Positions 7,834 through 16,366 of a DNA stretch of 64,000 nucleotides are shown here, one piece after another. Source of the stretch: Maribacter cobaltidurans (GTDB lineage: Bacteria > Bacteroidota > Bacteroidia > Flavobacteriales > Flavobacteriaceae); assembly GCF_002269385.1 (NCBI RefSeq), contig NZ_CP022957.1, forward strand, positions 1,483,001-1,547,000, read 5' to 3'. The notes beneath the pieces are model-generated. The model ran no database searches. It worked only from the letters and a program-made list of their open reading frames with translations, and was not told the origin of the DNA. Position 1 is the stretch's first letter, and every line of letters begins with the position of its first letter. The position numbers and the translations under genes are program-made.

Positions 7834-7855
7834 ATATGTGTATAATTACACATAT
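7834..7855. promoter_or_regulatory. Palindrome upstream of the DUF262 operon
   Basis: ATATGTGT and ACACATAT form 8-bp arms around the six-base centre ATAATT, 30 bases before the DUF262 start codon. The size and place suit an operator for a dimeric repressor. No candidate regulator is next to it, so the role is inferred from position only. Confidence 0.35.
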
Positions 7856-7860
7856 TTCTA

Positions 7861-7920
7861 TTTTAGGGGAAGTGCCTTAAAAATCCTACAAATAATTGAT
7901 TGGTGCAAATAAAGTTTTGG
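7861..7920 (-). repeat. 55-bp dispersed repeat, copy 1
   Basis: GGGGAAGTGCCTTAAAAATCCTACAAATAATTG... is shared, with only a few changes, with 9421-9482 and 12497-12550. In each case it lies 30-60 bp upstream of a minus-strand start codon, in the same orientation. It may be a common leader/promoter or an insertion of a small repeat. Confidence 0.75.
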
Positions 7921-7924
7921 TTAT

Positions 7925-8095
7925 ACGGGGTTTTTAGGTCTCGACTGCCCTTCGACTTCGCTCAGAACAAGCTACTCGACCTTACAGAGGTGATTCGTAG
8001 GTGTTCCCAAGTTCTCGACTCCGCTCGAAGTGACAGTGATCGACCTGACAATTGAATATGCGATGTCATGCTGAGCCTGTCGAAGCATTCCACGC
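7925..8095. repeat. REP-like palindromic words
   Basis: The stretch contains several variants of the Bacteroidetes REP-like motif, such as CTTCGACTTCGCTCAGA, CTCGACTCCGCTCGAAGTGAC and CATGCTGAGCCTGTCGAAGCAT. Related words recur at 27517-27545 and 53803-53855. They are noncoding. Confidence 0.6.
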
Positions 8096-8212
8096 CACCA
8101 AGCTAGAACAGATTATTCCTCCACACTACGACCGTCCTCAGAATGATAAAAAAAGGCGTACTCAGAATAACAAAACGGGTATGCGTATGTTCATAAATGG
8201 GCATGGCCCTAT

Positions 8213-8332
8213 AACGACTACAACGCACAGTGATTGCTAATGCTGCCTAAAACGAATTCTTCTGTTACTATAAACGACTACAACGCACAGTGATTGCTAA
8301 TGCTGCCTAAAACGAATTCTTCTGTTACTATA
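8213..8332. repeat. Exact 60-bp tandem duplication
   Basis: Bases 8213-8272 and 8273-8332 are identical (AACGACTACAACGCACAGTG... to ...TTACTATA). The rest of the 7805-8355 gap holds only the REP-like words and the 55-bp repeat; I see no gene in it. Confidence 0.95.
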
Positions 8333-8355
8333 CTTGCGACTGAAATACACACACA

Positions 8356-9372
8356 TTAATCTATCCTTAAAAACCTAGCGGCGTTATTATAAAAGATGTC
8401 CGCTTTCTGTTCCAAGGTCAAAAAATCCGCTTCATTGATGATATCGATTGACTTCCCCAGCAATTCTGGCCAAAGAAACGTGTCCGAACCAAACATAATG
8501 CGTTTTCCAAACCCTGCTGCCATGATTTTTTTAAGATGGTACTGGTAAAAATAGTCCGAGGGATACGCCCATTGGATTCCTCCCAGATCCACATAAATCT
8601 GAGGGTAATGGTACATCATGGTAATTAATTCATCTATAAACGGTTCCCCATAATGCATTATGGAGATACGCAGTTTCGGGTACTTTTTTAAAACCTCTTC
8701 CAATAACAAGGGATTGGAATATGCCGCTACATACTTTGGGCTAAATAAATAGGGACTACCTGGAGCTCCCGTCCCCATATGGATGGCCACAGGTATTTCC
8801 ATCTCCTCCGCAAGGGCATAATAGGCATCCATTCTTGGATCGTTTGGCGGTATTCCCGCATATTGATTGGATATTTCCCCCAATACCTGAAAACCGTTGT
8901 TTTCAAACAATCCTCTAAGACTATCTAAAGGAATTGAATCACGCTCCAGTTGAAACTCCAAACTGGGAATCATGGTATTGGAGAATTTTTGCTTCCATTC
9001 CTCCAATATAGGTGTTGAACCACTTACCACGGGCCTAACTTTATACGTTTCCAATTGTGATTGAATTTTTGAGGTGTATCCTTCAAAAGATGTGGAGGAC
9101 CACATTGGATTTTTACACGAAGGATTTTTTAAGGCAGCGGTCCAAGCTTCACCAAACTCCTGTTTTGGGTCAAAATGAGGAACCAAATTTGAAAGGGGGA
9201 TACATAGACCCAATTCTTCTGGCGGCAACGTACTATTGTTTTCGGCATGTAAATGCATATCGATAATTGGGCCCTTATACAAGGAAACATCGCCCTTTTT
9301 ATCTTGACTTATTAGCATTGATTTAAAGGCAGATATAATACTTAAAACAATTAATAATTTAAATGTTCTCAT
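8356..9372 (-). CDS. Exported amidohydrolase-family (TIM-barrel metal-dependent) hydrolase
   Basis: A 338-residue protein with an N-terminal signal segment (MRTFKLLIVLSIISAFKSMLIS). IDMHLHAENN at about 37-46 is the HxH metal motif on strand 1 of amidohydrolase TIM barrels. VAIHMGTGAPG, ISIMHYGEPFIDEL, VDLGGIQWAYP and IMFGSDTFLWP supply later barrel positions, including the strand-8 Asp in GSD. The closest group is Amidohydro_2 (ACMSD-like decarboxylases and lactone hydrolases). An exported form has no obvious substrate here. A copy of the 55-bp repeat lies about 50 bp upstream, as for the S41 peptidase gene and the DUF262 gene. Family sure, reaction unknown. Confidence 0.8.
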   Translation of the reverse strand: MRTFKLLIVLSIISAFKSMLISQDKKGDVSLYKGPIIDMHLHAENNSTLPPEELGLCIPLSNLVPHFDPKQEFGEAWTAALKNPSCKNPMWSSTSFEGYTSKIQSQLETYKVRPVVSGSTPILEEWKQKFSNTMIPSLEFQLERDSIPLDSLRGLFENNGFQVLGEISNQYAGIPPNDPRMDAYYALAEEMEIPVAIHMGTGAPGSPYLFSPKYVAAYSNPLLLEEVLKKYPKLRISIMHYGEPFIDELITMMYHYPQIYVDLGGIQWAYPSDYFYQYHLKKIMAAGFGKRIMFGSDTFLWPELLGKSIDIINEADFLTLEQKADIFYNNAARFLRID

Positions 9373-9420
9373 GATATAAAATTGGCAGCATATAGTTAAA
9401 ATATGCCTTTGGATTGATTG

Positions 9421-9482
9421 TTTTTTAGGGGGAGTACCTTAAAAATCCTATAAATAATTGGTCGGTGCAAATAATATTTTGG
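9421..9482 (-). repeat. 55-bp dispersed repeat, copy 2
   Basis: This is the GGGGGAGTACCTTAAAAATCC...AATTGGTCGGTGCAAATAA variant of the repeat at 7861 and 12497. It lies 49 bp upstream of the amidohydrolase start codon. Confidence 0.75.
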
Positions 9483-9595
9483 GTAATTGAAGGGCAAAGG
9501 TAAAAACAGATTCTTACTCCTCGCCATGATCGTCGTCAGAAGGACAAGAATGGGGGGAATTTCCACAAAATAACCAAGAGCTTCATTGAACTTAA

Positions 9596-9710
9596 CAAAA
9601 GAGCTCCCCTCCCTGGTCAGGGAGGGGTGTTTCGGTTCAGCGAAACGGGGAGGGTCGGAGTTTAAGTCACGATACTTTTTCCATCACCGAAAAAGTATCC
9701 AAAAAGGCTA
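9596..9710. repeat. ~105-bp palindromic repeat unit, copy A
   Basis: The unit holds CTCCCTGGTCAGGGAGGGG, TTTCG...CGAAA, GGGGAGGGT, and then a perfect 11-bp hairpin GATACTTTTTC-catcacc-GAAAAAGTATC at 9671-9699. A related unit starts at 9905. The 9373-10256 gap otherwise shows no gene I can support. Confidence 0.65.
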
Positions 9711-9904
9711 GGCTGATTCTAGGATACTTGAAATCCAAGCAGTCCTTGGGCCACATCGCCCAGACCGTTTCCGATTACATCGGAATACTTTTTGGACGAT
9801 TTCCTTCAGCAATCGCCAAGTCCTCCCGGATTTACTACCTATCCTATCATAGGCCGGTTTTGACTAAACACGAATTTGTGTTACATCGCCCATTGTAACA
9901 CCAA

Positions 9905-10015
9905 AAAAAGCTCCCCCTCCCTGGTTAGGGAGGGGTGTTTCGAGAGATCGGAACGGGGAGGGTTGGGGTTTATAAACTATACTTTTTCCATTGGAGCAAT
10001 AAAGTCCAAAAATGG
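9905..10015. repeat. ~105-bp palindromic repeat unit, copy B
   Basis: CCCCCTCCCTGGTTAGGGAGGGGTG, GGAACGGGGAGGGTTGGGG and TATACTTTTTCCATTGG follow in the same order as in copy A, with sequence drift in the hairpin. It is a noncoding dispersed repeat. Confidence 0.6.
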
Positions 10016-10256
10016 ATATGGGTCATAGAAAGACTATGATTCCCAATAACTGGTTATGCCGTGTGAAACAAAGCATCCGTCGCTAAAAGAGATTCCTCAT
10101 CCACATTGAGTATGTTGTAATTATGGCAAAAAAGGACGTGGATCATTGGAATTTCAAAAAGGAGAGTTCGCCATAATCCCCTCAAAGACCTGGGAGCAAA
10201 TTATGGTCATCATCGTAGACAAAATTCTAAGTCTTTTCCCCAATTTAGCAATCTTG

Positions 10257-12464
10257 CTATTCCTCAGAAATTAGTTGTATCGCCTTTTCCAAAACCTCGT
10301 CCTTCCCATTTCTAATGCCCACAATGGTAGGTTTTACTTCAACATCTGGAACAATTCCAACTCTTTGGGTCTCTTCCCCATTGGGATAGTAGACCCCAAT
10401 ACCGGAAATCATGGTCCTAAGTCCGCCAGGAAGAAGAATGGTGGATACGTTACCGTCCGCTCCGGCCGTAGTACTGCCCAAAACCGTGATGTTTTCCCCT
10501 GCCTTTAAGGCCATGGTCGTATATTCTGCCATACTTTGGGTGAGTTCATTGACCAACACTACCAATTTGCCTTTATAGGCTTCACCGTCATTGGGAATCT
10601 CCAAAGTATCCGTAAACGTGAATTCACCGGGATGGTCAATATTGCCCTGAGTAAATTTTACGAAAGGTGTGGATTGGGAAACAAAGTAGGGACCAAGACT
10701 AAAGGGGACAAAGATTGCAGGGTAATTCCTGATATCCACTATAATTCCCTTGGTACCCTTGAATTCCTCCTTTATTTTGGAAACATCGGATTCCTTAATG
10801 TTTTGAAGGTTTACATAACCGATATTGCCATCCAGGATCTTATAGGAACTTCCCTCGCTTTTTTTATACCATCTGAAAATCTCTAGGCTATCCTTGGGAT
10901 ATAAGGTCACGCTTTGTGTCCTTGGTTTCCTATCTTTCGAGATTAAAGTTATATCCAATTCCTTGTTGTTGGAACGCAATATATCCTCGGAAAGATTCCG
11001 TAACCGAGTGGGGACATTGGAAGCGGGATAATATTTTGTTTTTTCCGCTACAATTTCGTCAACGGGCTTTCCTTGGATTTCAGAAATTATATCCCCAACT
11101 TTTAATCCGTCCCTGTTTGCGAACTCCTCATTGTAATAGTCCGTCACTACCAATTGGTTCTCAATAAAACGCACATGCACAGGCGGATAATTGATTCCCT
11201 TCCAAGCATCTAACTGCTCCATATCACCATAAATATTGGCGTGCGTGTCCTGTATCTCCGCAATAAGTTGAAGCGCGGCCAGCTCGTATTCCAATTCATT
11301 TTTAGCATTTAGAAAGACAGGAATGTATTCGGCCAGTTTGGTGTTCCAGTTTTCGTCCATCAGGTGCCTATATGGAAAAAAGTAGTTGATCATGTTCCAA
11401 TAACGGTACAGGGACAATAACCTATAACCATCATCCGGATACGGCATGTCATAGTACGAATTCTCATTTTTAAATTCCGGATTACCTACATTGGCGGCCT
11501 TTGTAATGTAATAGTGTTTTCCTTGTGAGCGGTTTTTATATACATCCAATAAGGCCGATTTTAAATCTTCTTCCTGTTGATATATCCATTCCAAATCTGG
11601 CTTTAGAAATGCACTTTCATTCGTGGGTTCACAATTTGTACAGTCTTCCAATTTGCCCAAAGACGTTATCCTATCCACTAATTGCCGCTTGCTTTCATTT
11701 TTATCCGTCGTCTTTATGTAGGCAGGTAAAAATCGAAAGAGTTCAAAATCCCAATTGTAATTGCCTTTTGCAATTTCCAGGTGGTGGTATTTAAGAAAAC
11801 CCCAAACCCTACCTAGCAATTCCAAGCTCTCGATTTGCTTAGGTGATGGCTCCGTAAGTTCAATCCGGGAAGCATCAATAAATTCTTTATCCAGCTCTGC
11901 CTTGCTAGGTTTATATTCTACTTCCTTGAGCATCTGCACATCCTTTCCATCTATAGAAAGTACAAAATCGTCGAACCAAGCTTCTCCCTTTCCTACCAAA
12001 ATACCGGCCACGTATATTCTCTGGGCATCCTCCGGATAATTCAGGGTAATACTATACTGCTCCCAATCCTTTGTACCGGTAATCTGCCGTCTTTGCATAT
12101 TATCGAAAGCCAAAGTACTTCCGTTACCATCTACCCGCAGTAAAAGCCCTGCAAACCCGTCGGAGACATTTTTAATCTTCATATAACCCTTCAACTCGAT
12201 GCGCTCACCCTTATAATTAGCGGGTATTTCATAGGCTATACTTCCAAAACCGTCCTCCGATTCACCGGAGTTTATCTTCCCAGCGTAGTTCCCAGAATGG
12301 GCCAAGGTATCTATTGAAATTTCATATTTCCCCCATTCAATCCAACCATCGGCTAATTGCAGTGGGTCTTTCTGGGTTTCGAAGCCCAGATTGTATTTTG
12401 AGCTTTCTTGGGCGGTACAGGAAATCATTATTGATGCTAAAAGGAAAAACAGGAATTTCTTCAT
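10257..12464 (-). CDS. S41-family peptidase lipoprotein with N-terminal jelly-roll domain
   Basis: A 735-residue lipoprotein (lipobox MIS-C, Cys16). Residues 25-175 look like a carbohydrate-binding/jelly-roll module (GFETQKDPLQLADGW..., SGNYAGKINSG, WFDDFVLSIDG). Then comes the helical region also seen in the 1132-2778 peptidase (GRVWGFLKYHH, LYRYWNMINYFFPYRH), a PDZ-like part (GLKVGDIISEIQGKPV) and the S41 core. The nucleophile region is VLVNELTQSMAEYTT; the general-base position reads AGADGNVS instead of the Lys of CtpA enzymes. It lies between the amidohydrolase and the GH95 gene with its own copy of the 55-bp repeat upstream. A surface or periplasmic peptidase; target unknown. Confidence 0.88.
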   Translation of the reverse strand: MKKFLFFLLASIMISCTAQESSKYNLGFETQKDPLQLADGWIEWGKYEISIDTLAHSGNYAGKINSGESEDGFGSIAYEIPANYKGERIELKGYMKIKNVSDGFAGLLLRVDGNGSTLAFDNMQRRQITGTKDWEQYSITLNYPEDAQRIYVAGILVGKGEAWFDDFVLSIDGKDVQMLKEVEYKPSKAELDKEFIDASRIELTEPSPKQIESLELLGRVWGFLKYHHLEIAKGNYNWDFELFRFLPAYIKTTDKNESKRQLVDRITSLGKLEDCTNCEPTNESAFLKPDLEWIYQQEEDLKSALLDVYKNRSQGKHYYITKAANVGNPEFKNENSYYDMPYPDDGYRLLSLYRYWNMINYFFPYRHLMDENWNTKLAEYIPVFLNAKNELEYELAALQLIAEIQDTHANIYGDMEQLDAWKGINYPPVHVRFIENQLVVTDYYNEEFANRDGLKVGDIISEIQGKPVDEIVAEKTKYYPASNVPTRLRNLSEDILRSNNKELDITLISKDRKPRTQSVTLYPKDSLEIFRWYKKSEGSSYKILDGNIGYVNLQNIKESDVSKIKEEFKGTKGIIVDIRNYPAIFVPFSLGPYFVSQSTPFVKFTQGNIDHPGEFTFTDTLEIPNDGEAYKGKLVVLVNELTQSMAEYTTMALKAGENITVLGSTTAGADGNVSTILLPGGLRTMISGIGVYYPNGEETQRVGIVPDVEVKPTIVGIRNGKDEVLEKAIQLISEE

Positions 12465-12496
12465 TCTAAATAATGGTATTAGCGATACATTATAAT

Positions 12497-12552
12497 TTTG
12501 GGGGGAAGTGCCTTAAAAATCCTACAAATAATTGGTAGGGACAAATAAAGAG
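12497..12552 (-). repeat. 55-bp dispersed repeat, copy 3
   Basis: GGGGGGAAGTGCCTTAAAAATCC...AATTGGTAGGGACAAATAAAG is almost the same as the copies at 7861 and 9421. It is placed 33 bp upstream of the S41 lipoprotein start. Confidence 0.75.
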
Positions 12553-12632
12553 CTGAACTTTAACGTATTGATAATAAATACAAACGGCCAAGACTTGTAT
12601 TTAGATTGGGGTTCGCAATTATAAACAAAATC

Positions 12633-15023
12633 CTACCAATCCACTTCCAAGGTCTGTCCTTGTGTAAGGGTAATTTCTTTTTGTTTGCCGTTGTAGACCA
12701 GCGTTGGGTTTCCGGCTACCGTCGCGGTAATCACCACTTTTTTTAATTGGGTATTTTCCCATTCCAGCGCTACCTCATACCCCCCTCTGGCCTTGATACC
12801 TGTTATGGACCCAGATTCCCAAGTATCGGGCAGAGCGGGCAAAAGGAAAATTGTATCGTCCCGGGATTGCATCAACATTTCAATGACTGCTGCAGAACCT
12901 CCAAAGTTGCCATCTATCTGAAATGGCGGGTGGGCGTCCAATAGGTTGGGATAAGTACCCCCGCCTCTACGCGACCCCTTCATGTCATCCGGACCTACAT
13001 AGTTGAGCAATTCCCGGTACATTTTATAGGCCCGGTTGCCATCCCACAACCTTGCCCACAGATTGATTCGCCATCCTTTGGACCATCCCGTGGTATCGTC
13101 TCCTTTTATTTCCAAGGTGGTGCGGCTTGCCTGGGCCAATTCCGGGGTTTCCTCCATCGTGATATGGTGCCCGGGATACAGGCCAAAAAGATGCGATTGA
13201 TGCCGATGTTTTGGGTCCTCATCTTCCCAATCGTAATACCACTCCTGTAGATTCCCCTTTTTCCCGATTTGATACGGGTACAGTTGATCATGGACGGTCT
13301 TTACCCTTTCCCTGAATTCGCCATCGCGATCCAAAATTTCGGAGGCCTTGATAAAGTCCTCGAACAATTCCCGAATCATGGCCAAATCTGACGTGGCGCC
13401 GTACAAGGTTGCCCCTTTATACCCTTCTGGGGTGATAAAAATATTTTCGGGAGAGGTACTTGGGGAGGTAATGTAGTTGCCTTGCTTGTCCTTTACCAGC
13501 CAATCCAAACAAAACTGAACGGCACCCTTCATCAAGGGATAGGCTTCCTGGGCCAAATAATCTTTGTCCTGGGTAAAGGCATAATGTTCCCAAAGATGGG
13601 TGGACAGCCAAACCCCGCCCATGTTCCAATTGGCCCAACTGGGACCGCCCGAGTTTTCACCTACAGGATTGCTCATGGCCCAAATATCCGAATTGTGGCC
13701 CACGACCCAACCCTCTGTATCATAATAGGTTTTTGCCGTTTCCCTGCCCGTAGTCGCCACGTTGCCAATAAATCCTAATAAAGGTTGATGCAATTCGGAG
13801 AGATTGGCGGTTTCCGCCATCCAATAATTTTCCTCCACATTGATATTTACGGTGTAGTTGCTGCTCCAGGGAGGTCGCATATACGGATTCCATATTCCCT
13901 GCAGATTTGCTGGAACACCAGGAGTTCGGGACGATGAAATCAACAGATACCGACCAAAATTAAAATACAGTTCCTCCAAACTTTTATCCTCTGCTCCATC
14001 GGTATATTGCAATAAACGTTGATCGGTGGGCAAAGCTGCCTTTTCAGAAGCTTCAAGGTTCAATTCCACCCGATTGAACAAGGCTTGATAATCGGTCAAG
14101 TGGTTCTTTTGTAAGGTGGCATAAGATTTTTCCATGGCTATTTCCAGGCGCTCTTTGGCAAGGGCTTCGTTATCCCAACCTTCCGTTACAGGGTTTTTGT
14201 CAAAACCATTGAAACTGGTCCCGATGGAAATATAGATTACGGCTTCGGTGGCATTGGAGAGGGTCAGTTTGGAATCGGTAGTAGTTATCTCCCCGTCACT
14301 ACTTTGTATCTCGAATAAGGAAGTGAACCGAGTCCCCCGATTTTCATCGAATTGAACCGGTTCCGGTGCATCGTCAATATAGTTGGGTTCCACATTGTAG
14401 GGCGCATATCCATTGACCATTAATTTATCCCCTTCGATTTCAGTCTTAAACTGGAGTAAACTTTGAAAATCAATACTACAATTGATGGCCTGTTTTTTGT
14501 CCGATGTCAACCGAATGGTCATAATTTGGTCCGGATGGGAAACAAAATACTCCCGTGTAAAATGAATACCGTTGTTTGTATAGGTCGTTTTCGCCATGGC
14601 CTTGCCAAGATTCAGTTCCCGGTAATACTCCGTCGATTCCCCGGAATGCCCAAAATCGATTTCCAAGGTACCCAAGGGCATATAGGATTGGGAATAGGGG
14701 CCCTGGAGTTTACTTTGCAGGGAATCGGCCAATCGATAATTTTCTTCAGCCAGCGCCTTACGTATTTCCGCAACGGCTTTGTACGCATTGGGATTGGGAT
14801 TGGGTGCAACCGGTTCTCCCGACCATAAAGTGGCCTCGTTCAGGTATATTTTTTCTTTGTCAATCCCGCCAAATAGGGCCGCACCCATAGTGCCATTGCC
14901 CAGTACCAAAGTTTCCTCAAAATATTGGGCCGGTCCGTCATACCACAGGACTTTATCTGCCTGTGCGCAAAGTTTTGAAGGTAGCAAATAGATTAGAAAA
15001 CCAAGACACAATAATTTCTTCAT
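12633..15023 (-). CDS. Glycoside hydrolase family 95 (alpha-L-fucosidase or alpha-L-galactosidase)
   Basis: A 796-residue secreted enzyme (signal peptide ending LPSKLCAQ). The order of motifs is that of GH95: N-terminal beta-sandwich with WYDGPAQYFEETLVLGNGTMGA and LNEATLWSGEP, then the (alpha/alpha)6 barrel with RTPGVPANLQGIWN, NVEENYWMAETANLSEL, the WANWNMGGVWLSTHLWEHY stretch, GDDTTGWSKGWRINLWARL and the C-terminal FQIDGNFGGSAAVIEML. GH95 enzymes invert alpha-1,2-L-fucosides or L-galactosides of plant and algal glycans. Which sugar is used cannot be told here; the fucose-like pathway at 27.6-34.5 kb makes fucose attractive. No SusC/D pair is nearby, so it is not in a canonical PUL. Confidence 0.92.
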   Translation of the reverse strand: MKKLLCLGFLIYLLPSKLCAQADKVLWYDGPAQYFEETLVLGNGTMGAALFGGIDKEKIYLNEATLWSGEPVAPNPNPNAYKAVAEIRKALAEENYRLADSLQSKLQGPYSQSYMPLGTLEIDFGHSGESTEYYRELNLGKAMAKTTYTNNGIHFTREYFVSHPDQIMTIRLTSDKKQAINCSIDFQSLLQFKTEIEGDKLMVNGYAPYNVEPNYIDDAPEPVQFDENRGTRFTSLFEIQSSDGEITTTDSKLTLSNATEAVIYISIGTSFNGFDKNPVTEGWDNEALAKERLEIAMEKSYATLQKNHLTDYQALFNRVELNLEASEKAALPTDQRLLQYTDGAEDKSLEELYFNFGRYLLISSSRTPGVPANLQGIWNPYMRPPWSSNYTVNINVEENYWMAETANLSELHQPLLGFIGNVATTGRETAKTYYDTEGWVVGHNSDIWAMSNPVGENSGGPSWANWNMGGVWLSTHLWEHYAFTQDKDYLAQEAYPLMKGAVQFCLDWLVKDKQGNYITSPSTSPENIFITPEGYKGATLYGATSDLAMIRELFEDFIKASEILDRDGEFRERVKTVHDQLYPYQIGKKGNLQEWYYDWEDEDPKHRHQSHLFGLYPGHHITMEETPELAQASRTTLEIKGDDTTGWSKGWRINLWARLWDGNRAYKMYRELLNYVGPDDMKGSRRGGGTYPNLLDAHPPFQIDGNFGGSAAVIEMLMQSRDDTIFLLPALPDTWESGSITGIKARGGYEVALEWENTQLKKVVITATVAGNPTLVYNGKQKEITLTQGQTLEVDW

Positions 15024-15098
15024 GAGGTTCTTGTTAGTAATACGGGCATAACCATTGGGCTAAAGATAAAACTAAAAGAAAAAATTCTTCCAAAAACA

Positions 15099-15126
15099 AA
15101 AAGCCCTTCCAAAATGAAGGGCTTTT
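15099..15126 (-). terminator. Rho-independent terminator (minus strand)
   Basis: AAAAGCCCTTC-caaaat-GAAGGGCTTTT forms a perfect stem, followed on the minus strand by TTTTTGTTTTTGG. It sits upstream of the GH95 gene, so it must end a transcript coming from 15.15-15.65 kb, where only a tiny ORF is visible. Confidence 0.75.
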
Positions 15127-15178
15127 CAAAGGTTTAAAATTTTAAATCATCATGGCACCACAGCGGATGCTACTCGGT

Positions 15179-15349
15179 TTACTTGAAACTGTAGGTATGC
15201 TGTCTTTTAAACGTATTCCAGGTATGCTGGATACCAAAAAGAAAGCAATTGTCCTTGGGCACCAAATCCTGTGCGGAACGGTTGACCGGTCTTTGAAAAA
15301 ACAAGTTTGTGCTTTCGCTCTGCTGGGAAGGTTTTTGAAATGGCTTCAT
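15179..15349 (-). CDS. Possible small protein (56 residues)
   Basis: An ATG-started ORF of 56 codons (MKPFQKPSQQSES...HTYSFK) lies between an upstream T/A-rich leader and the strong minus-strand terminator at 15099-15126. It has aromatic and basic residues, one Cys and no signal peptide. I do not recognise it. The terminator 50 bases behind its stop, with no other gene to terminate, is the main support. A small RNA in the same place is the alternative. The rest of 15350-15720 shows no gene. Confidence 0.35.
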   Translation of the reverse strand: MKPFQKPSQQSESTNLFFQRPVNRSAQDLVPKDNCFLFGIQHTWNTFKRQHTYSFK

Positions 15350-15670
15350 AGGATACTGTTTTTTTTTGTTACTAATTTTTTTAGCTCGATTTTAGATGGC
15401 TAAATCACCCTTGGGACGTACCCTCAAAATCACTTTAATACAAAACTTAACTATATAAAAATCATTTTGTTAAGACTGAATGTATTAAAAAAACAAACCC
15501 CTTGATCGGATTATAATCCTTTTGGCAACAGAAATGTCACCGTGATAATTTCGGTGGCTTGATTTTGTCGATTACGGATTTTTGGTATCGGTTTTTTACC
15601 AACCCTATTTAGCCCTGTACAGGTCCAAGCTCATCCTTCAAAAACAAAATATGCTTCCAAAACAAAAAAA

Positions 15671-15698
15671 AGCATTCCGTACCTTTGTAAGGAATGCT
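15671..15698 (-). terminator. Rho-independent terminator of the 15721-16284 gene
   Basis: AGCATTCC and GGAATGCT pair around an 11-12 base loop; the minus strand continues with TTTTTTTGTTTTGG. It lies 20 bases behind the stop codon of the beta-barrel gene. Confidence 0.85.
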
Positions 15699-15720
15699 CT
15701 CCACTAGTTGGTTATGGTTA

Positions 15721-16284
15721 TTAAGAGCGCAAAGGGATGTTCAACCCAACGGCAAAGGCGCCCACCATTTGTTCCACATTTGGTTGATAGTAGTACGTAA
15801 ACCCTAGGTCCACATTATGGTGTTTCCCCAACTCCAGGCCAAAAGAAAGAGGCATGTGATAGATTACGCCAGTCTTGTCAAAATCATCAAAATACGTCAT
15901 TGTCCTAAAGCTACCAATGGATGTTCCCACACCCAGTTCCAGATAAGGGGCTACCCACGGAATGGGGCCGCGCAACCGTGCCTTTCCTCCCAGCAACAAG
16001 GCCTTGGAGGAGGCACTTTCATCCGTAGGTTCCCCATTAAAATCCTTGCCTTGATTTCCGGTGAAAATGAAACCTGCATAGGGTCTAAAGGACACCCAAG
16101 AAGCAGCCTTTAGCACCAATTCACCTTGTAGGTAGAGTCCGTCGTTGTAAATGTCTCCCAAACTATTGTTGGGATAGCTCAAACCATATCCAATCAGGGC
16201 GTTTACGGATTTTTCCTTTATAAATTGTGCACTAGCACCACTTGTGATGAGGATTAGAAATACTATAAAAAGATATTTTTTCAT
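15721..16284 (-). CDS. Small outer-membrane beta-barrel protein
   Basis: With the start at the internal Met (MKKYLFIVFLILITSGASAQ) the protein has a perfect signal peptide; the longer ORF from 16317 would put 11 polar residues in front of it. The mature part has alternating strands (VNALIGYGLSYPN, LYLQGELVLKAASWVSFRPYAGF, APYLELGVGTSIGSF, MPLSFGLELGKHHNVDLGFTYYY) typical of eight-stranded OmpW/OmpA-like barrels, and ends in GLNIPLRS. It is single-gene, with its own terminator. It would lie in the outer membrane; the cargo, if any, is unknown. Confidence 0.75.
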   Translation of the reverse strand: MKKYLFIVFLILITSGASAQFIKEKSVNALIGYGLSYPNNSLGDIYNDGLYLQGELVLKAASWVSFRPYAGFIFTGNQGKDFNGEPTDESASSKALLLGGKARLRGPIPWVAPYLELGVGTSIGSFRTMTYFDDFDKTGVIYHMPLSFGLELGKHHNVDLGFTYYYQPNVEQMVGAFAVGLNIPLRS

Positions 16285-16366
16285 ATTTATATTAAGTTTT
16301 AATTGTTGTGGAATCAAATTTGCCCCAGTCTCTGAAGATTTATTTGACTTAAAATAGCGTTACGCC

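Noticed and set aside
8052..8240. 62-codon plus-strand ORF
   Set aside because: It is made of REP-like words (CATGCTGAGCCTGTCGAAGC) and part of the tandem duplication, not protein-like.
9700..9860. Possible coding remnant between the two ~105-bp units
   Set aside because: One frame stays open for about 50 codons but shows no known motif, start or neighbour that would support a gene.
15152..15403. 83-codon plus-strand ORF behind GH95
   Set aside because: It runs antisense over the 56-codon ORF and terminator region, ends in an artificial FFFVTNFFSS tail from a T run, and has no leader that looks like a start.
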